Part shown: piece after piece, positions 7,992-15,786 of the stretch
Layout: the number at the start of each line of letters is the position of its first letter
Position numbering within the stretch: the stretch's first letter is position 1
DNA from: Gammaproteobacteria bacterium
GTDB lineage: Bacteria; Pseudomonadota; Gammaproteobacteria; DAOWEP01
Direction: 5' to 3'
DNA length: 26,784 bases
Assembly: GCA_030638455.1 (NCBI GenBank)
Contig: DAOWEP010000012.1
Coordinates: 1 to 26,784 of the forward strand
Position numbers and translations under genes: made by a program
Notes under the pieces: model-generated
Database searches by the model: none
What the model was told of the DNA's origin: nothing
What the model saw: only the letters and a program-made list of their open reading frames with translations

Positions 7992-8603
7992 TCAGCGAAC
8001 CAGGAATCCACCATGTCGTTTCCTGTTTTGATAATTCAGCCAGAAATAACATCCAATAAAGCCAGCTACAAGACAGATAATAATTGCGGGCATGAAGACA
8101 GAAAAGGGTATGGATGATTTGTATGTCACCATGTGTTCCCTGAATTGTTTATTTTCTTTTTGTAACTTTTCCAGGTTATCCGCCTGATCTTTCGATGTAT
8201 CAATGGCTAACTTTGCCTGCTGTTGTAATTCGGAGAGCTTGACTCGCTCATTCTTGATTTTATTTTTTACGGACTTAAGGTTATTAGTAAGCCTTTGATT
8301 TTTTTGTTTAAACTCTTCAAGTTGTAGCCTCGCAGGTTTTTCCTTAACCAGATAGGCAGATTTTGCCCAGCCTGTAGATCCAGTTTCAGTCTGGACTTTT
8401 GAGTGTGTTCTTGTTACTTCAAGTACCTTGAGTTTTTGTCCACTAAGTAATGTTTCAACTTTTGCTCCGCTACCCGGTAGTTCGTGCATGCCAAGGTGCA
8501 GTATATCTGTAACGTATACAGTTTCTGCATGTGCAAGGAAAGAGAGCATCATCAAGCAAAAGCCATTGATTACAAGGGGCATAATATTTAATTTTCTGGG
8601 CAC
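7992..8603 (-). CDS. SH3 domain, coiled-coil membrane protein (TIGR04211 / YgiM-like)
   Basis: About 203 residues. The GTG at 8603 is chosen because AGAGGA (8616-8611) lies seven bases upstream; the longer frame to ATG 8627 would place this site inside the gene. Domain order is: signal peptide (NGFCLMMLSFLAHA, cleavage before ETVYV), bacterial SH3 domain (TDILHLGMHELPGSGAKV to GWAKSAYLV), a long coiled coil rich in Lys/Glu/Gln, one membrane segment near the C-terminus (FMPAIIICLVAGFIGCYFWL), and a short cytoplasmic tail NRKRHGGFLVR, which is the hallmark ending of the family. The E. coli relative YgiM is an envelope protein of unclear function. The extracytoplasmic SH3 suggests binding to peptidoglycan or envelope partners. 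It diverges from the YbaK gene. Confidence 0.85.
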   Translation of the reverse strand: MPRKLNIMPLVINGFCLMMLSFLAHAETVYVTDILHLGMHELPGSGAKVETLLSGQKLKVLEVTRTHSKVQTETGSTGWAKSAYLVKEKPARLQLEEFKQKNQRLTNNLKSVKNKIKNERVKLSELQQQAKLAIDTSKDQADNLEKLQKENKQFREHMVTYKSSIPFSVFMPAIIICLVAGFIGCYFWLNYQNRKRHGGFLVR

Positions 8604-8610
8604 CAGTATT

Positions 8611-8616
8611 TCCTCT
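8611..8616 (-). promoter_or_regulatory. Ribosome-binding site deciding a GTG start
   Basis: AGAGGA on the minus strand stands seven bases before GTG 8603. It supports a start eight codons inside the longest open frame of the SH3 protein. Confidence 0.65.
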
Positions 8617-8763
8617 TTATATTTCATTGGGGCTGCTGATTATTTATAGCACTTAATAACCACTTCGTGCAGTAGAATTTGTTATCTAATCAGGTAACAG
8701 GTTCTCATTATTGGTCTGCATCATATTCGAGCACTGGTTTTCAATTAGTTTATCTGAGACAAG

Positions 8764-8800
8764 AAGCTCAATACCATTTGAATAAAATGGTATTGAGCTT
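8764..8800. repeat. Perfect 16-bp inverted repeat in a divergent intergenic region
   Basis: The arms 8764-8779 (AAGCTCAATACCATTT) and 8785-8800 are exact reverse complements around a five-base loop GAATA. No T-run follows on either strand, and both flanking genes are transcribed away from it, so a terminator role is doubtful. It may be an operator, a structured RNA or an interspersed repeat. The rest of the 361-base gap between the two starts (8604-8964) holds only the ribosome-binding sites of its flanking genes and AT-rich sequence. Confidence 0.8.
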
Positions 8801-8964
8801 GCGTATTTGCTAATGATTTTTATAAGAATAAATATGTTCTATCAGGATGGTTATCAACATGAGTAATAAGAAATTTCTATATTTATTTGCAATGAAAGCC
8901 ATGTAATTTGAGATATAGTGTAACACTTACATAGACCAGAAATCTGATCTGACAGGAGGGTAAA

Positions 8965-9435
8965 ATGGGTATCGCGATGACACTGCAAGAGTACCTGGAC
9001 TGGGAAGATCTTGAATATGATCTGATCAGACATCCCTATACCGGGAGTAGTCTTTATACTGCGCAAGAGGCACACATATCGGGCCGGCAATTGGCCAAGA
9101 GTGTCGTAGTAGGGGATGAAAACGGATATCTACTGGCGGTTATTCCTGCAACGAACCATATTGAGTTTAAATGGTTGAAGCAGCAATTAAACCGAAATTT
9201 TACCCTTGCTTCAGAAGATGAGCTTACCTATATGTTTGATGATTGTGTAGAGGGGGCCATTCCACCCCTGGGTGATGCATATGGCTATGAGGTTATTGTT
9301 GACAGCGCATTGACAACTTTATCTGATATATACTTTGAAGCGGGTAGTCATACTGACATCGTACATATCAGTGGCGATAGCTTCAGGACTTTAATGTCCA
9401 ACGCCTTACATGGAGTTTTCAGTAAGCCTTTTTGA
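8965..9435 (+). CDS. YbaK/EbsC-type aminoacyl-tRNA deacylase
   Basis: A 156-residue single-domain protein of the YbaK/ProRS-INS family, which hydrolyses misacylated tRNAs in trans. Family features are the opening TLQEYLDWEDLEYDLIRHPYT, a conserved Lys in LAKSVVVGDENGYLLAVIPA, the loop GAIPPLGDAYG and the C-terminal FEAGSHTDIVHIS. AGGAGG at 8954-8959 lies five bases before the ATG. The exact substrate class (Cys-tRNA-Pro, Ala-tRNA-Pro or other) cannot be assigned; its Tyr/Asp-rich tail is more like the stand-alone YbaK-like proteins of environmental proteobacteria than E. coli YbaK. Its 3' end faces that of the unknown gene 9468-10061 with only 32 bases between. Confidence 0.85.
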   Translation: MGIAMTLQEYLDWEDLEYDLIRHPYTGSSLYTAQEAHISGRQLAKSVVVGDENGYLLAVIPATNHIEFKWLKQQLNRNFTLASEDELTYMFDDCVEGAIPPLGDAYGYEVIVDSALTTLSDIYFEAGSHTDIVHISGDSFRTLMSNALHGVFSKPF

Positions 9436-9467
9436 TTTATTGTAATTGTCCACGTTTTAGCCTCTCA

Positions 9468-10061
9468 TTAGAGGCGCTGAAAAAACAGCACTTCATCAGT
9501 AGATAATTCATCAGTAGATGGTTTAGAACTTTTATCAAAAGAGGAGGTTATACTGGGTTCGCGATAAGTATCCGGATCGCTTTTCCTTTTATTGCTGGAT
9601 GAATGTGAAAATAGTGGTATTTCAGGTTCAATCATTAACATGGTTTCACCATTTACACCAATCCCACGGAATGTATAGGCGCTGATTTTTTCATTAAAAA
9701 GATCAAGACCTAATGCATTGGTTTTGTCCGCAGGAGTAAGCAAAAGAAGCTTTATCCTTTCGCGTAAATTTAAATTCTTCTTCCGCAGGGCCGGATAGAG
9801 TTTTTCGAATATTTGTGCCTCACGTAGCAATTTTTCTGAAGCGCGTAACCCGTTAAGTAAGGCATTGTCTATATCGTGTAAATCAAAACTGATGATCACC
9901 AGACAATTATCCTGGTTTAGCAGCAATATAGGTTTTCCAGGCAAAGGTGCCTCTAGATCAAGGATCTGAAATGAACTGAAGATTGTCTCCATGGAAGAGA
10001 TAATCAATTGTCGCAATTCAGCGATATCCGAAATAAAAATATTCGTTAGTTTTGGATGCAT
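9468..10061 (-). CDS. Unknown protein, last gene of the merR-parA cluster
   Basis: 197 residues, not recognised with confidence. The first 150 residues look folded: alternating hydrophobic strands and helices with PILLLNQDNCLVIISFDLHD, then an Ala/Leu-rich helix (DIDNALLNGLRASEKLLREA) and a further strand IKLLLLTPAD. This order recalls the restriction-endonuclease-like fold of NucS-type nucleases (strand, D..LVVIE.K strand, helix). The residues expected for catalysis are replaced (Asp by Asn, E-x-K by S-F-D), so it would be a non-catalytic relative if the resemblance is real. The C-terminal 45 residues are Ser/Thr/Asp-rich and probably disordered. It follows the MinD/FlhG-like gene by 36 bases on the same strand, so operon membership is likely. 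The ribosome-binding site is not evident. Confidence 0.65.
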   Translation of the reverse strand: MHPKLTNIFISDIAELRQLIISSMETIFSSFQILDLEAPLPGKPILLLNQDNCLVIISFDLHDIDNALLNGLRASEKLLREAQIFEKLYPALRKKNLNLRERIKLLLLTPADKTNALGLDLFNEKISAYTFRGIGVNGETMLMIEPEIPLFSHSSSNKRKSDPDTYREPSITSSFDKSSKPSTDELSTDEVLFFQRL

Positions 10062-10097
10062 AGCGAATTAACTATTATTAATTAAAAATGGCTGGTT

Positions 10098-10910
10098 CTA
10101 ACAAGGTGAGGATGCATAGCCTCTTGGATGTTCAGAACCAGAGCTATCCTTAATAAGACGATGATTGTGGCACATTCGTCCTGCCAGTTCTGTCATTAGA
10201 TCATTTGACGAATACTTATCAGTACCCGAGATATTTTCAATCCCTGCAGGAATATACCCGTTATACATAAGATGCAGGTTTAAAAATCTCAATGCACCAG
10301 TCGCCAGCTTTTCAAAGTAGATTTGTGAATCAACCTGGCTATCTGAATCCAGCATTACAATACTGAATTCAGATACGTCATTGTTGCCTAGTTTTTTGAT
10401 ATTAAGATATGCATTGCGAATTCCATCTAGTGTAGCAACTGCCGGGATTACTACGCGTTTCAACCGTTTGATTAGTGCCATATGTTGCGATGAAAGCGCA
10501 ACTAAACCAAGCTCTGGAATATAAGACTGTTCAGAAATACCTGCTTTTAATCGACCCAGCATGTCTTCTGCCGACGCAAGATCATTTTTACGGGTAAGAG
10601 GTATATTAAAACCTTTACTAGAGGCCTCTGCGCCATTCCTGTCCCCAGGTCTTTGTAGTCGTCGGTCAACATTTAGCAGCGTACAATCACAATGTGCTGT
10701 CATGGCATCTGCTATATGTTTGGCTACTTGCGCATGCTCTATGTCCTCCACATAAATAGGTAAAAACATAGAGCCAGAGGGAGTGGCTGGTAAAGGTTGA
10801 ATTTCACTCAGAAAATGATGACTGATTTTTTCCAGTCGTGTACGCGAACCTCTGGATTGTTGCCAGTCTTTATCAAAGATAGATCCCGAGTTGTTATTTT
10901 CCATTACCAT
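10098..10910 (-). CDS. Degenerate MinD/FlhG-like protein lacking a P-loop
   Basis: About 270 residues (start at ATG 10910 or two codons later at 10904). The C-terminal half resembles FlhG/YlxH/MinD ATPases. RVVIPAVATLDGIRNAYLNI occupies the place of the usual T.DAYALIK segment, and FSIVMLDSDSQVDSQIYFEK, then ALRFLNLHLMYNGYIPAG, match the FlhG pattern for the Asn-rich strand and the F.L...LDYLG.IP motif. At the N-terminus, where KGGxGKT should be, there is only SGSMFLPIYVEDIEHAQVAK; a helix and the strand CTLLNVDRR follow. The Walker A lysines are absent, so ATP hydrolysis is not expected. It is 21 bases downstream of parA-CBM48, suggesting it acts as a partner of that ATPase. The fold assignment is from sequence pattern only. 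Confidence 0.7.
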   Translation of the reverse strand: MVMENNNSGSIFDKDWQQSRGSRTRLEKISHHFLSEIQPLPATPSGSMFLPIYVEDIEHAQVAKHIADAMTAHCDCTLLNVDRRLQRPGDRNGAEASSKGFNIPLTRKNDLASAEDMLGRLKAGISEQSYIPELGLVALSSQHMALIKRLKRVVIPAVATLDGIRNAYLNIKKLGNNDVSEFSIVMLDSDSQVDSQIYFEKLATGALRFLNLHLMYNGYIPAGIENISGTDKYSSNDLMTELAGRMCHNHRLIKDSSGSEHPRGYASSPC

Positions 10911-10931
10911 TATCTCGGTATATAAATAATA

Positions 10932-12032
10932 CTATATTTGTAATAGTGAGTTTGAACCACCTATTTCATTCTCTACCTGTTTTGGGTTATTCGGATCATG
11001 TTGCCATACGCCATCAACAATTATTCGATACTCATATCTACCCGGCTCAATATTGAAGATTTTCTGCAGTCGGTCATTAGAAACATGCGTTTCTACATCC
11101 TTGTCTGGTATCCAGCCATTGAAATCACCGGCTATCTGTATATCTCCGGAGCTTCTCTGATAGTTCAGGATAACCTGTTGCAATGGGTTGTGTTGAACCC
11201 AGTTATCTTCAGGAATTCCTTCTTTAAGCTGCTCCATTCTTTCAATTTGCATACCTAGTTCTTCTGTAGCTAGCCTATCGGTTCCAGCAATAACTTCATC
11301 TGCAAGCTGATCATAGTCGTTTGCAGCAATAGAGTTCGGCGCATAATCAATGATTGGAGTACCATTACATACGGCTTCTTTAAGGCGTACAGTATGATGT
11401 ATATGTATATCTGAAATTTCTTCAGGTTTGTAATTATTTTCAATATGCTCCAGAAATTCCCTGGTAAGTCGGGTGCGCAAGTCAACCATGGTAGGTAATA
11501 GTGTGAACGGAATATTCAGATCATATTGTGCACTGATCATATCAATGGTTTCACGTAATCTGTGAATGCCATCCAGTGAAAACAGGCTCATTTCAACGGG
11601 CATGATGACCTGATCGGCTGCCAGTAATGCATTAATAGACAGTAAGCCCAGAGATGGAGGACAGTCTATGATTACATAATCATAGTCATTTTCGACTTGC
11701 TCAAGCAGCATACCTAATAAACGGTCACGTTCTGGCATGCATGATAGCAAATGTTCAGCTGCTGCCAGTGAGATTGTGGATGGGATTAGATCAAGACCCT
11801 GTTGCGTTGCCGGCAAAATAACATCTGAAAGACACGTCTCATTATTAATGACTTCATACAGGCCAGATAATTCACTTGTTTGTTGGCCCAGGCCAAGTGA
11901 TGCATGACCCTGTGGATCCATATCCAGTAGTAGTACTCGTTGATTTTTACGACCAAGGCAAGCTGAGAGATTTATAGCTGTAGTTGTTTTCCCGCACCCG
12001 CCTTTTTGGTTTGCAATTGCAATAATTTTCAT
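10932..12032 (-). CDS. ParA-type ATPase fused to a C-terminal CBM48 (AMPK-type glycogen-binding) domain
   Basis: 366 residues from ATG 12032; AGAGGG is well spaced for this start and too close to the alternative ATG at 12038. Residues 1 to about 250 are a ParA/Soj ATPase: deviant Walker A KGGCGKTTT (10-18, signature Lys10 and catalytic Lys15), LLLDMDPQGHASLGLG, Walker B VIIDCPPSLGLLSINAL and the DLRTRLTREFLEHI region. A helical linker (250-283) leads to a CBM48 domain (284-366) with GDFNGW (Trp307), GRYEYRIIVDG, VWQHDP (Trp343) and terminal GSNSLLQI. These match the AMPK beta-subunit glycogen-binding module, including both sugar-stacking tryptophans and the Asn near the end. No ParB gene is adjacent. 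ParA proteins form ATP-dependent gradients on the nucleoid; the added domain suggests an alpha-glucan cargo, which is inference. Confidence 0.9.
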   Translation of the reverse strand: MKIIAIANQKGGCGKTTTAINLSACLGRKNQRVLLLDMDPQGHASLGLGQQTSELSGLYEVINNETCLSDVILPATQQGLDLIPSTISLAAAEHLLSCMPERDRLLGMLLEQVENDYDYVIIDCPPSLGLLSINALLAADQVIMPVEMSLFSLDGIHRLRETIDMISAQYDLNIPFTLLPTMVDLRTRLTREFLEHIENNYKPEEISDIHIHHTVRLKEAVCNGTPIIDYAPNSIAANDYDQLADEVIAGTDRLATEELGMQIERMEQLKEGIPEDNWVQHNPLQQVILNYQRSSGDIQIAGDFNGWIPDKDVETHVSNDRLQKIFNIEPGRYEYRIIVDGVWQHDPNNPKQVENEIGGSNSLLQI

Positions 12033-12160
12033 ACTCATGCCCTCTACGTTGATATTCTATCCACCGATGAATAATTCGTTTCCGACATGACGGTATGCTT
12101 ATGTTGCAATAGTACGGAGTACCCGTCACCACTTATCATTTGCTACTTACTGCTCATTTT

Positions 12161-12658
12161 TTACAATCCCGCACCTCCTGAATGCGCAAGATGTAATGAT
12201 TTTTCTTCTTGAATAGAGTCCTGTGCTGAAAAAAGCTCGCCCTGAACAGGTGAATGGATAGTGGTTGGGCTGAAACGCTCGATATCGCGTGCCAGTTCCG
12301 CTACGGGGAATACCCATTCCTGACCTGTTAATGCCTCAAAGGCTGTGCCATTACTAAATACCAACACAACATCACCCGTGACAACCAGTGAACACTCAGT
12401 AAGAGGTTGTTGTAGCTGCGGTAGCAAATTCAATAGTGAGTGAATACATTCTCTAATTCGCTGTACTGAAACCCCGGCCTCAATGAGGCGTTTGGACGTT
12501 TTTAAGGCCAGCAGATCAGTAAAGGTATAACGAGAATGTCCACCACGGGTAAAATGAGAAGGGGTAATGAGGCCTGTTTTACGCCAATAATGAAGCTGGC
12601 GTAGACTTAATCCGGATATGCTTGCTGCTTGTTTGCTTGAATAAACTGCGCTAGCCAC
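12161..12658 (-). CDS. MerR-like HTH regulator, first gene of the parA cluster
   Basis: 165 residues from a GTG with GGGGGA four bases upstream. The N-terminal winged helix (about 5-70) has the MerR pattern: SSKQAASISGLSLRQLHYWR, then KTGLITPSHFTRGGHSRYTF and DLLALKTSKRLIEAGVSVQRI. The C-terminal part is not a known ligand domain to me: a LLPQLQQPLTECSLVVTGDVVLVFSNG strand region, then FPVAELARDIERF and a disordered tail. It lacks the cysteines of metal-sensing MerR proteins. It stands 128 bases upstream of parA-CBM48 on the same strand, the typical place for a regulator of that operon. The 139 bases between it and the preceding oxidoreductase gene should hold its promoter; I could not pick out convincing -35/-10 boxes. 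Confidence 0.8.
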   Translation of the reverse strand: MASAVYSSKQAASISGLSLRQLHYWRKTGLITPSHFTRGGHSRYTFTDLLALKTSKRLIEAGVSVQRIRECIHSLLNLLPQLQQPLTECSLVVTGDVVLVFSNGTAFEALTGQEWVFPVAELARDIERFSPTTIHSPVQGELFSAQDSIQEEKSLHLAHSGGAGL

Positions 12659-12797
12659 AGATCCCCCGTAAGGTAGATCGCTAAATTACTAAATAGTCTG
12701 GCAAATATATTGGAAAAGTCAAGAAAAGCGACAAAAATGGTAAGAATTGTATGAATTTCTGAGTCAGTTATAGGTTAAACACTTATTGCCAATAATT

Positions 12798-14063
12798 TTA
12801 TGAAATTATCTCTGAACGGAGTTCAGGTATTAAGATTTTATGATCCACGCTAAATTGATAATCTTTGAACACATCCTCGGTACTGAGTAGTTGATATTGT
12901 CCATCCGTAAGTTGTCGGCTGGTATCTTTTAGTCGGTAGGTATAATGCCCGCAGGTCCAGCAATTAAACTTGCGCATTTGGTAGCAAAGGCAGGTTTTTT
13001 CCTTCACGGAGACCTTTTTTGCGTCAGGATGTTTTTCAACCTCAGCGTTGTATGCATTAATGTATGCACAGTTACCCGAGCTATCCAGTATATAACCAAA
13101 GGCTTCACAATTGGGTCGAACGCCTGCCCCAATCGCCGGACAATTTTTTAGCATCCGCATAGGATATCCAGTCGGAGAGATCTGATTGACCTCAATATCC
13201 TCTTCGTTAGCTTTAAAGTATTCCTGTTTGACCCGAGCCGGCAAGCCGCATTCATCGGTCACGGTAAATCGGGTGGCTAGCTGAACAGCCGCGGCCCCAT
13301 TCTCCATGTATTCCACGGCATCACTACCTGTAAAAATACCTCCAGCCGGGACTACCGGTATATTAAGCTCCTGCTTAACCATGAATTGCTGTACTTCTGA
13401 TACGATAGTTTTCAGATCATATTCGGCCCAGTCCATACCAAAACCCAGATGTCCTCCTGCCAAAGGCCCTTCTACAACGACAAAATCAGGTAAACGATTT
13501 AAACGAGCGGTCTTGCGCAAAAACAATTGCAGTGCCCGGACAGATGAGACGATGATACCCAGTTGCACATCACGAAATCGCGGATGATCCTGTATCAGTG
13601 CGAAAGACCCAAGATGTAGTCCAGCGCTAAGCGTAATTCCGTCAATACCTGCATCCATTGCAGATTTCAGTCGTACCTGTAGGGTTTCCTTCGGGTTATT
13701 CATGGTCAGCTTTTCCATGCAGTTAATAAATATAAGCCCTTCCCCCTGCTTGCGCTCCATGGTTTTGGTAACATGAATCTTGTTGGCCTCCGCGATATTG
13801 CCAAGGTCAAACTGAACGTCAGATTTATTATTGTTATCGACGTTATATTTGTACTTACTTTGCTTTTGTTTGACAAAATGGGTCTTATAGCGGCGATCCG
13901 TTATGGTAGGTGCCATGGCATCTGAAATATGGCCTATCCCACCAAGTCTTGCTGCTTCAAGAGCCATATCCACAGTAGAAATATCTACCCCCATGCCGCC
14001 CACAATGATGGGTACCAGCTCCCGGTTGCCGAGTATTAGTCTGAAATCATCTAGTTTTTTCAT
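12798..14063 (-). CDS. Nitronate monooxygenase-like FMN enzyme with Cys-rich C-terminal extension
   Basis: 421 residues of the 2-nitropropane dioxygenase / nitronate monooxygenase family, TIM-barrel FMN enzymes that oxidise alkyl nitronates. Visible motifs are the opening PIIVGGMGVDIST, the active-site His205 in VEGPLAGGHLGF, the FMN phosphate-binding PVVPAGGIFTGSDAVEYMENGAAAVQLATRF, and SPTGYPMRML. The last 110 residues exceed the usual barrel and carry seven cysteines (308, 319, 332, 358, 360, 368, 371), including KTCLC and NCWTCGHY, which could hold an Fe-S cluster or zinc. It lies 114 bases after comM and 139 before the merR-like gene on the same strand. The physiological substrate is unknown; related barrels include enoyl-ACP reductase FabK and PfaD-like proteins, so the label is a family one. 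Confidence 0.8.
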   Translation of the reverse strand: MKKLDDFRLILGNRELVPIIVGGMGVDISTVDMALEAARLGGIGHISDAMAPTITDRRYKTHFVKQKQSKYKYNVDNNNKSDVQFDLGNIAEANKIHVTKTMERKQGEGLIFINCMEKLTMNNPKETLQVRLKSAMDAGIDGITLSAGLHLGSFALIQDHPRFRDVQLGIIVSSVRALQLFLRKTARLNRLPDFVVVEGPLAGGHLGFGMDWAEYDLKTIVSEVQQFMVKQELNIPVVPAGGIFTGSDAVEYMENGAAAVQLATRFTVTDECGLPARVKQEYFKANEEDIEVNQISPTGYPMRMLKNCPAIGAGVRPNCEAFGYILDSSGNCAYINAYNAEVEKHPDAKKVSVKEKTCLCYQMRKFNCWTCGHYTYRLKDTSRQLTDGQYQLLSTEDVFKDYQFSVDHKILIPELRSEIIS

Positions 14064-14177
14064 TATTTATAATGGTTTACCGGTATAGGAAGAGGGTCTG
14101 GTGGTTGATAATATCATTGGGCGTAAAGGACGATTCTATTGTTTTGTAACGCATACGTCCAACTCGTCTTACCTGTA

Positions 14178-15692
14178 TCAGTGTAGTGTTGCACGATCCA
14201 GCCGACGATATGATATTGCCTCCATTAAATGCTCTGTTTTTATCGTATCGACACAGTCTAAATCAGCGATCGTCCGAGTAACTTTAAGAATACGATGATA
14301 TGCACGCGCAGATAAGCAAAGCTTGTCCAGCGCTTGCTCCAGCAGGGAGTGGTCCTTATCGGTTAGCAGGCAGAATTTTTCAACCTGGGTATTGTTCATC
14401 CTGGCATTGTTTGTAGTGCATCGTTCAATTTGACGTGAGCGTGCAGTTTCAATGCGTTTTTGAATCCCCTTGCTGGGCTCATTGTTATCCGTCCGTCCCT
14501 TGCGAAGCTCTTGATGCGCAACCCTGGGCACCTCTATATGCATATCAATACGATCCAGTAATGGCCCTGATATCCTGTTCCGATAGCGTATGATTTGTTC
14601 TGATGTGCAATGACAACGGCCATTACTATCACCTAAATAACCACATGGACATGGATTCATTGCGGCTATGAACTGAAATCGGGCTGGAAATTCTGCCTGA
14701 CGGGCTGCTCTTGAGATAACAATGTGACCGGATTCCAGTGGTTCGCGTAATACCTCCAGCACTCTGCGGTCGAATTCAGGTAACTCATCCAGAAACATAA
14801 CCCCATTATGTGCAAGAGAGATCTCGCCCGGTCTGGGATTTGAGCCGCCACCCACTAATGCGATACCAGAGGCCGTATGATGCGGTGCCCTGAAGGGACG
14901 TTTTCTCCAGTTTTCTGGTGTTACAAGGTAACCGCTAATGGAAGAGATGGCGGCTGATTCAAGCGCTTCGGCTTCCGTCATAGAAGGCAGTATACCAGGC
15001 AATCGACTGGCCAACATGGTTTTACCTGTACCGGGAGGCCCTATCATTAGCAGGCTATGGCCCCCGGCAGCAGCAATTTCCAGCGCCCTCTTTGCGTGGC
15101 TTTGGCCATGAACCTCTGCCATATCCGGAGTATGTGGGTCGTGTTCACTCCATTCGGGTTTGATTTGAGGTTCGAGAGGTTGGGTGCCATTAAGATGCGC
15201 GCACACACTTAATAGATGATCGGCGGCATATACGTTAGTGTCTTTTACCAGCGCAGCCTCGGCCGCATTCTCAATTGGGCAAATCAAGGCGCGTCCAGAA
15301 TCACGTGCCTGAATAGCTACAGGTAAGGCACCTTTTATTGAACGAAGTTCTCCATTCAGGGCCAGTTCACCTACAAACTCATAGTTACCTAATGTCTGTT
15401 TTGGAATTTGTCCGGACGCAGCCAGAATCCCTAGCGCAATCGGCAAATCGAATCTGCCACCTTCCTTGGGTAAGTCGGCCGGGGCCAGACTAATCGTAAT
15501 ACGACGTAACGGGAAATCAAATTGACTATTTAGAATGGCGCTTCGGACGCGGTCTTTGCTTTCTTTTACAGCAGCTTCTGGCAAGCCAACTATAGACAGG
15601 CCGGGCAACCCATTGGACAGGTGTACCTCAACACTCACTAATGGAGCCTGAACGCCTTCCTGAGCACGACTGTAGACTACTGCAAGACTCAT
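14178..15692 (-). CDS. comM: ComM/YifB-type AAA+ ATPase (Mg-chelatase-like)
   Basis: 504 residues, the usual length for the family. The N-terminal Lon-protease-like fold (SLAVVYSRAQEGVQAPLVSV to about 170) is followed by a Mg-chelatase-type AAA+ core with Walker A GPPGTGKT at 218-225, Walker B MFLDELPEF, and the Cys-rich insert MNPCPCGYLGDSNGRCHC, then a C-terminal helical domain (LDKLCLSARAYHRILKVTRT). ComM is a hexameric branch-migration helicase that promotes integration of single-stranded DNA during natural transformation; its presence does not by itself prove competence. AGGA lies five bases before the ATG. The ubiK gene precedes it on the same strand, an arrangement found in Pseudomonas and relatives. 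Confidence 0.94.
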   Translation of the reverse strand: MSLAVVYSRAQEGVQAPLVSVEVHLSNGLPGLSIVGLPEAAVKESKDRVRSAILNSQFDFPLRRITISLAPADLPKEGGRFDLPIALGILAASGQIPKQTLGNYEFVGELALNGELRSIKGALPVAIQARDSGRALICPIENAAEAALVKDTNVYAADHLLSVCAHLNGTQPLEPQIKPEWSEHDPHTPDMAEVHGQSHAKRALEIAAAGGHSLLMIGPPGTGKTMLASRLPGILPSMTEAEALESAAISSISGYLVTPENWRKRPFRAPHHTASGIALVGGGSNPRPGEISLAHNGVMFLDELPEFDRRVLEVLREPLESGHIVISRAARQAEFPARFQFIAAMNPCPCGYLGDSNGRCHCTSEQIIRYRNRISGPLLDRIDMHIEVPRVAHQELRKGRTDNNEPSKGIQKRIETARSRQIERCTTNNARMNNTQVEKFCLLTDKDHSLLEQALDKLCLSARAYHRILKVTRTIADLDCVDTIKTEHLMEAISYRRLDRATLH

Positions 15693-15786
15693 GGTTTCCT
15701 TTCCGGGTATTTCAAATTCTCTTTGTTTAAAATTTACCGGTTAGTAATTAAGATAGACATGTGAAAATATAATGATTTCAGAGACT

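Noticed and set aside
9460..9475. GCCTCT-CATT-AGAGGC hairpin between convergent genes
   Set aside because: Six-base stem with no T-run on either strand, and it includes the stop codon of the unknown gene; too weak to call a terminator.
10932..12658. Classic plasmid-type parABS partition locus
   Set aside because: No ParB-like gene or clustered parS-like palindromes are visible, and the ParA carries a carbohydrate-binding domain instead.
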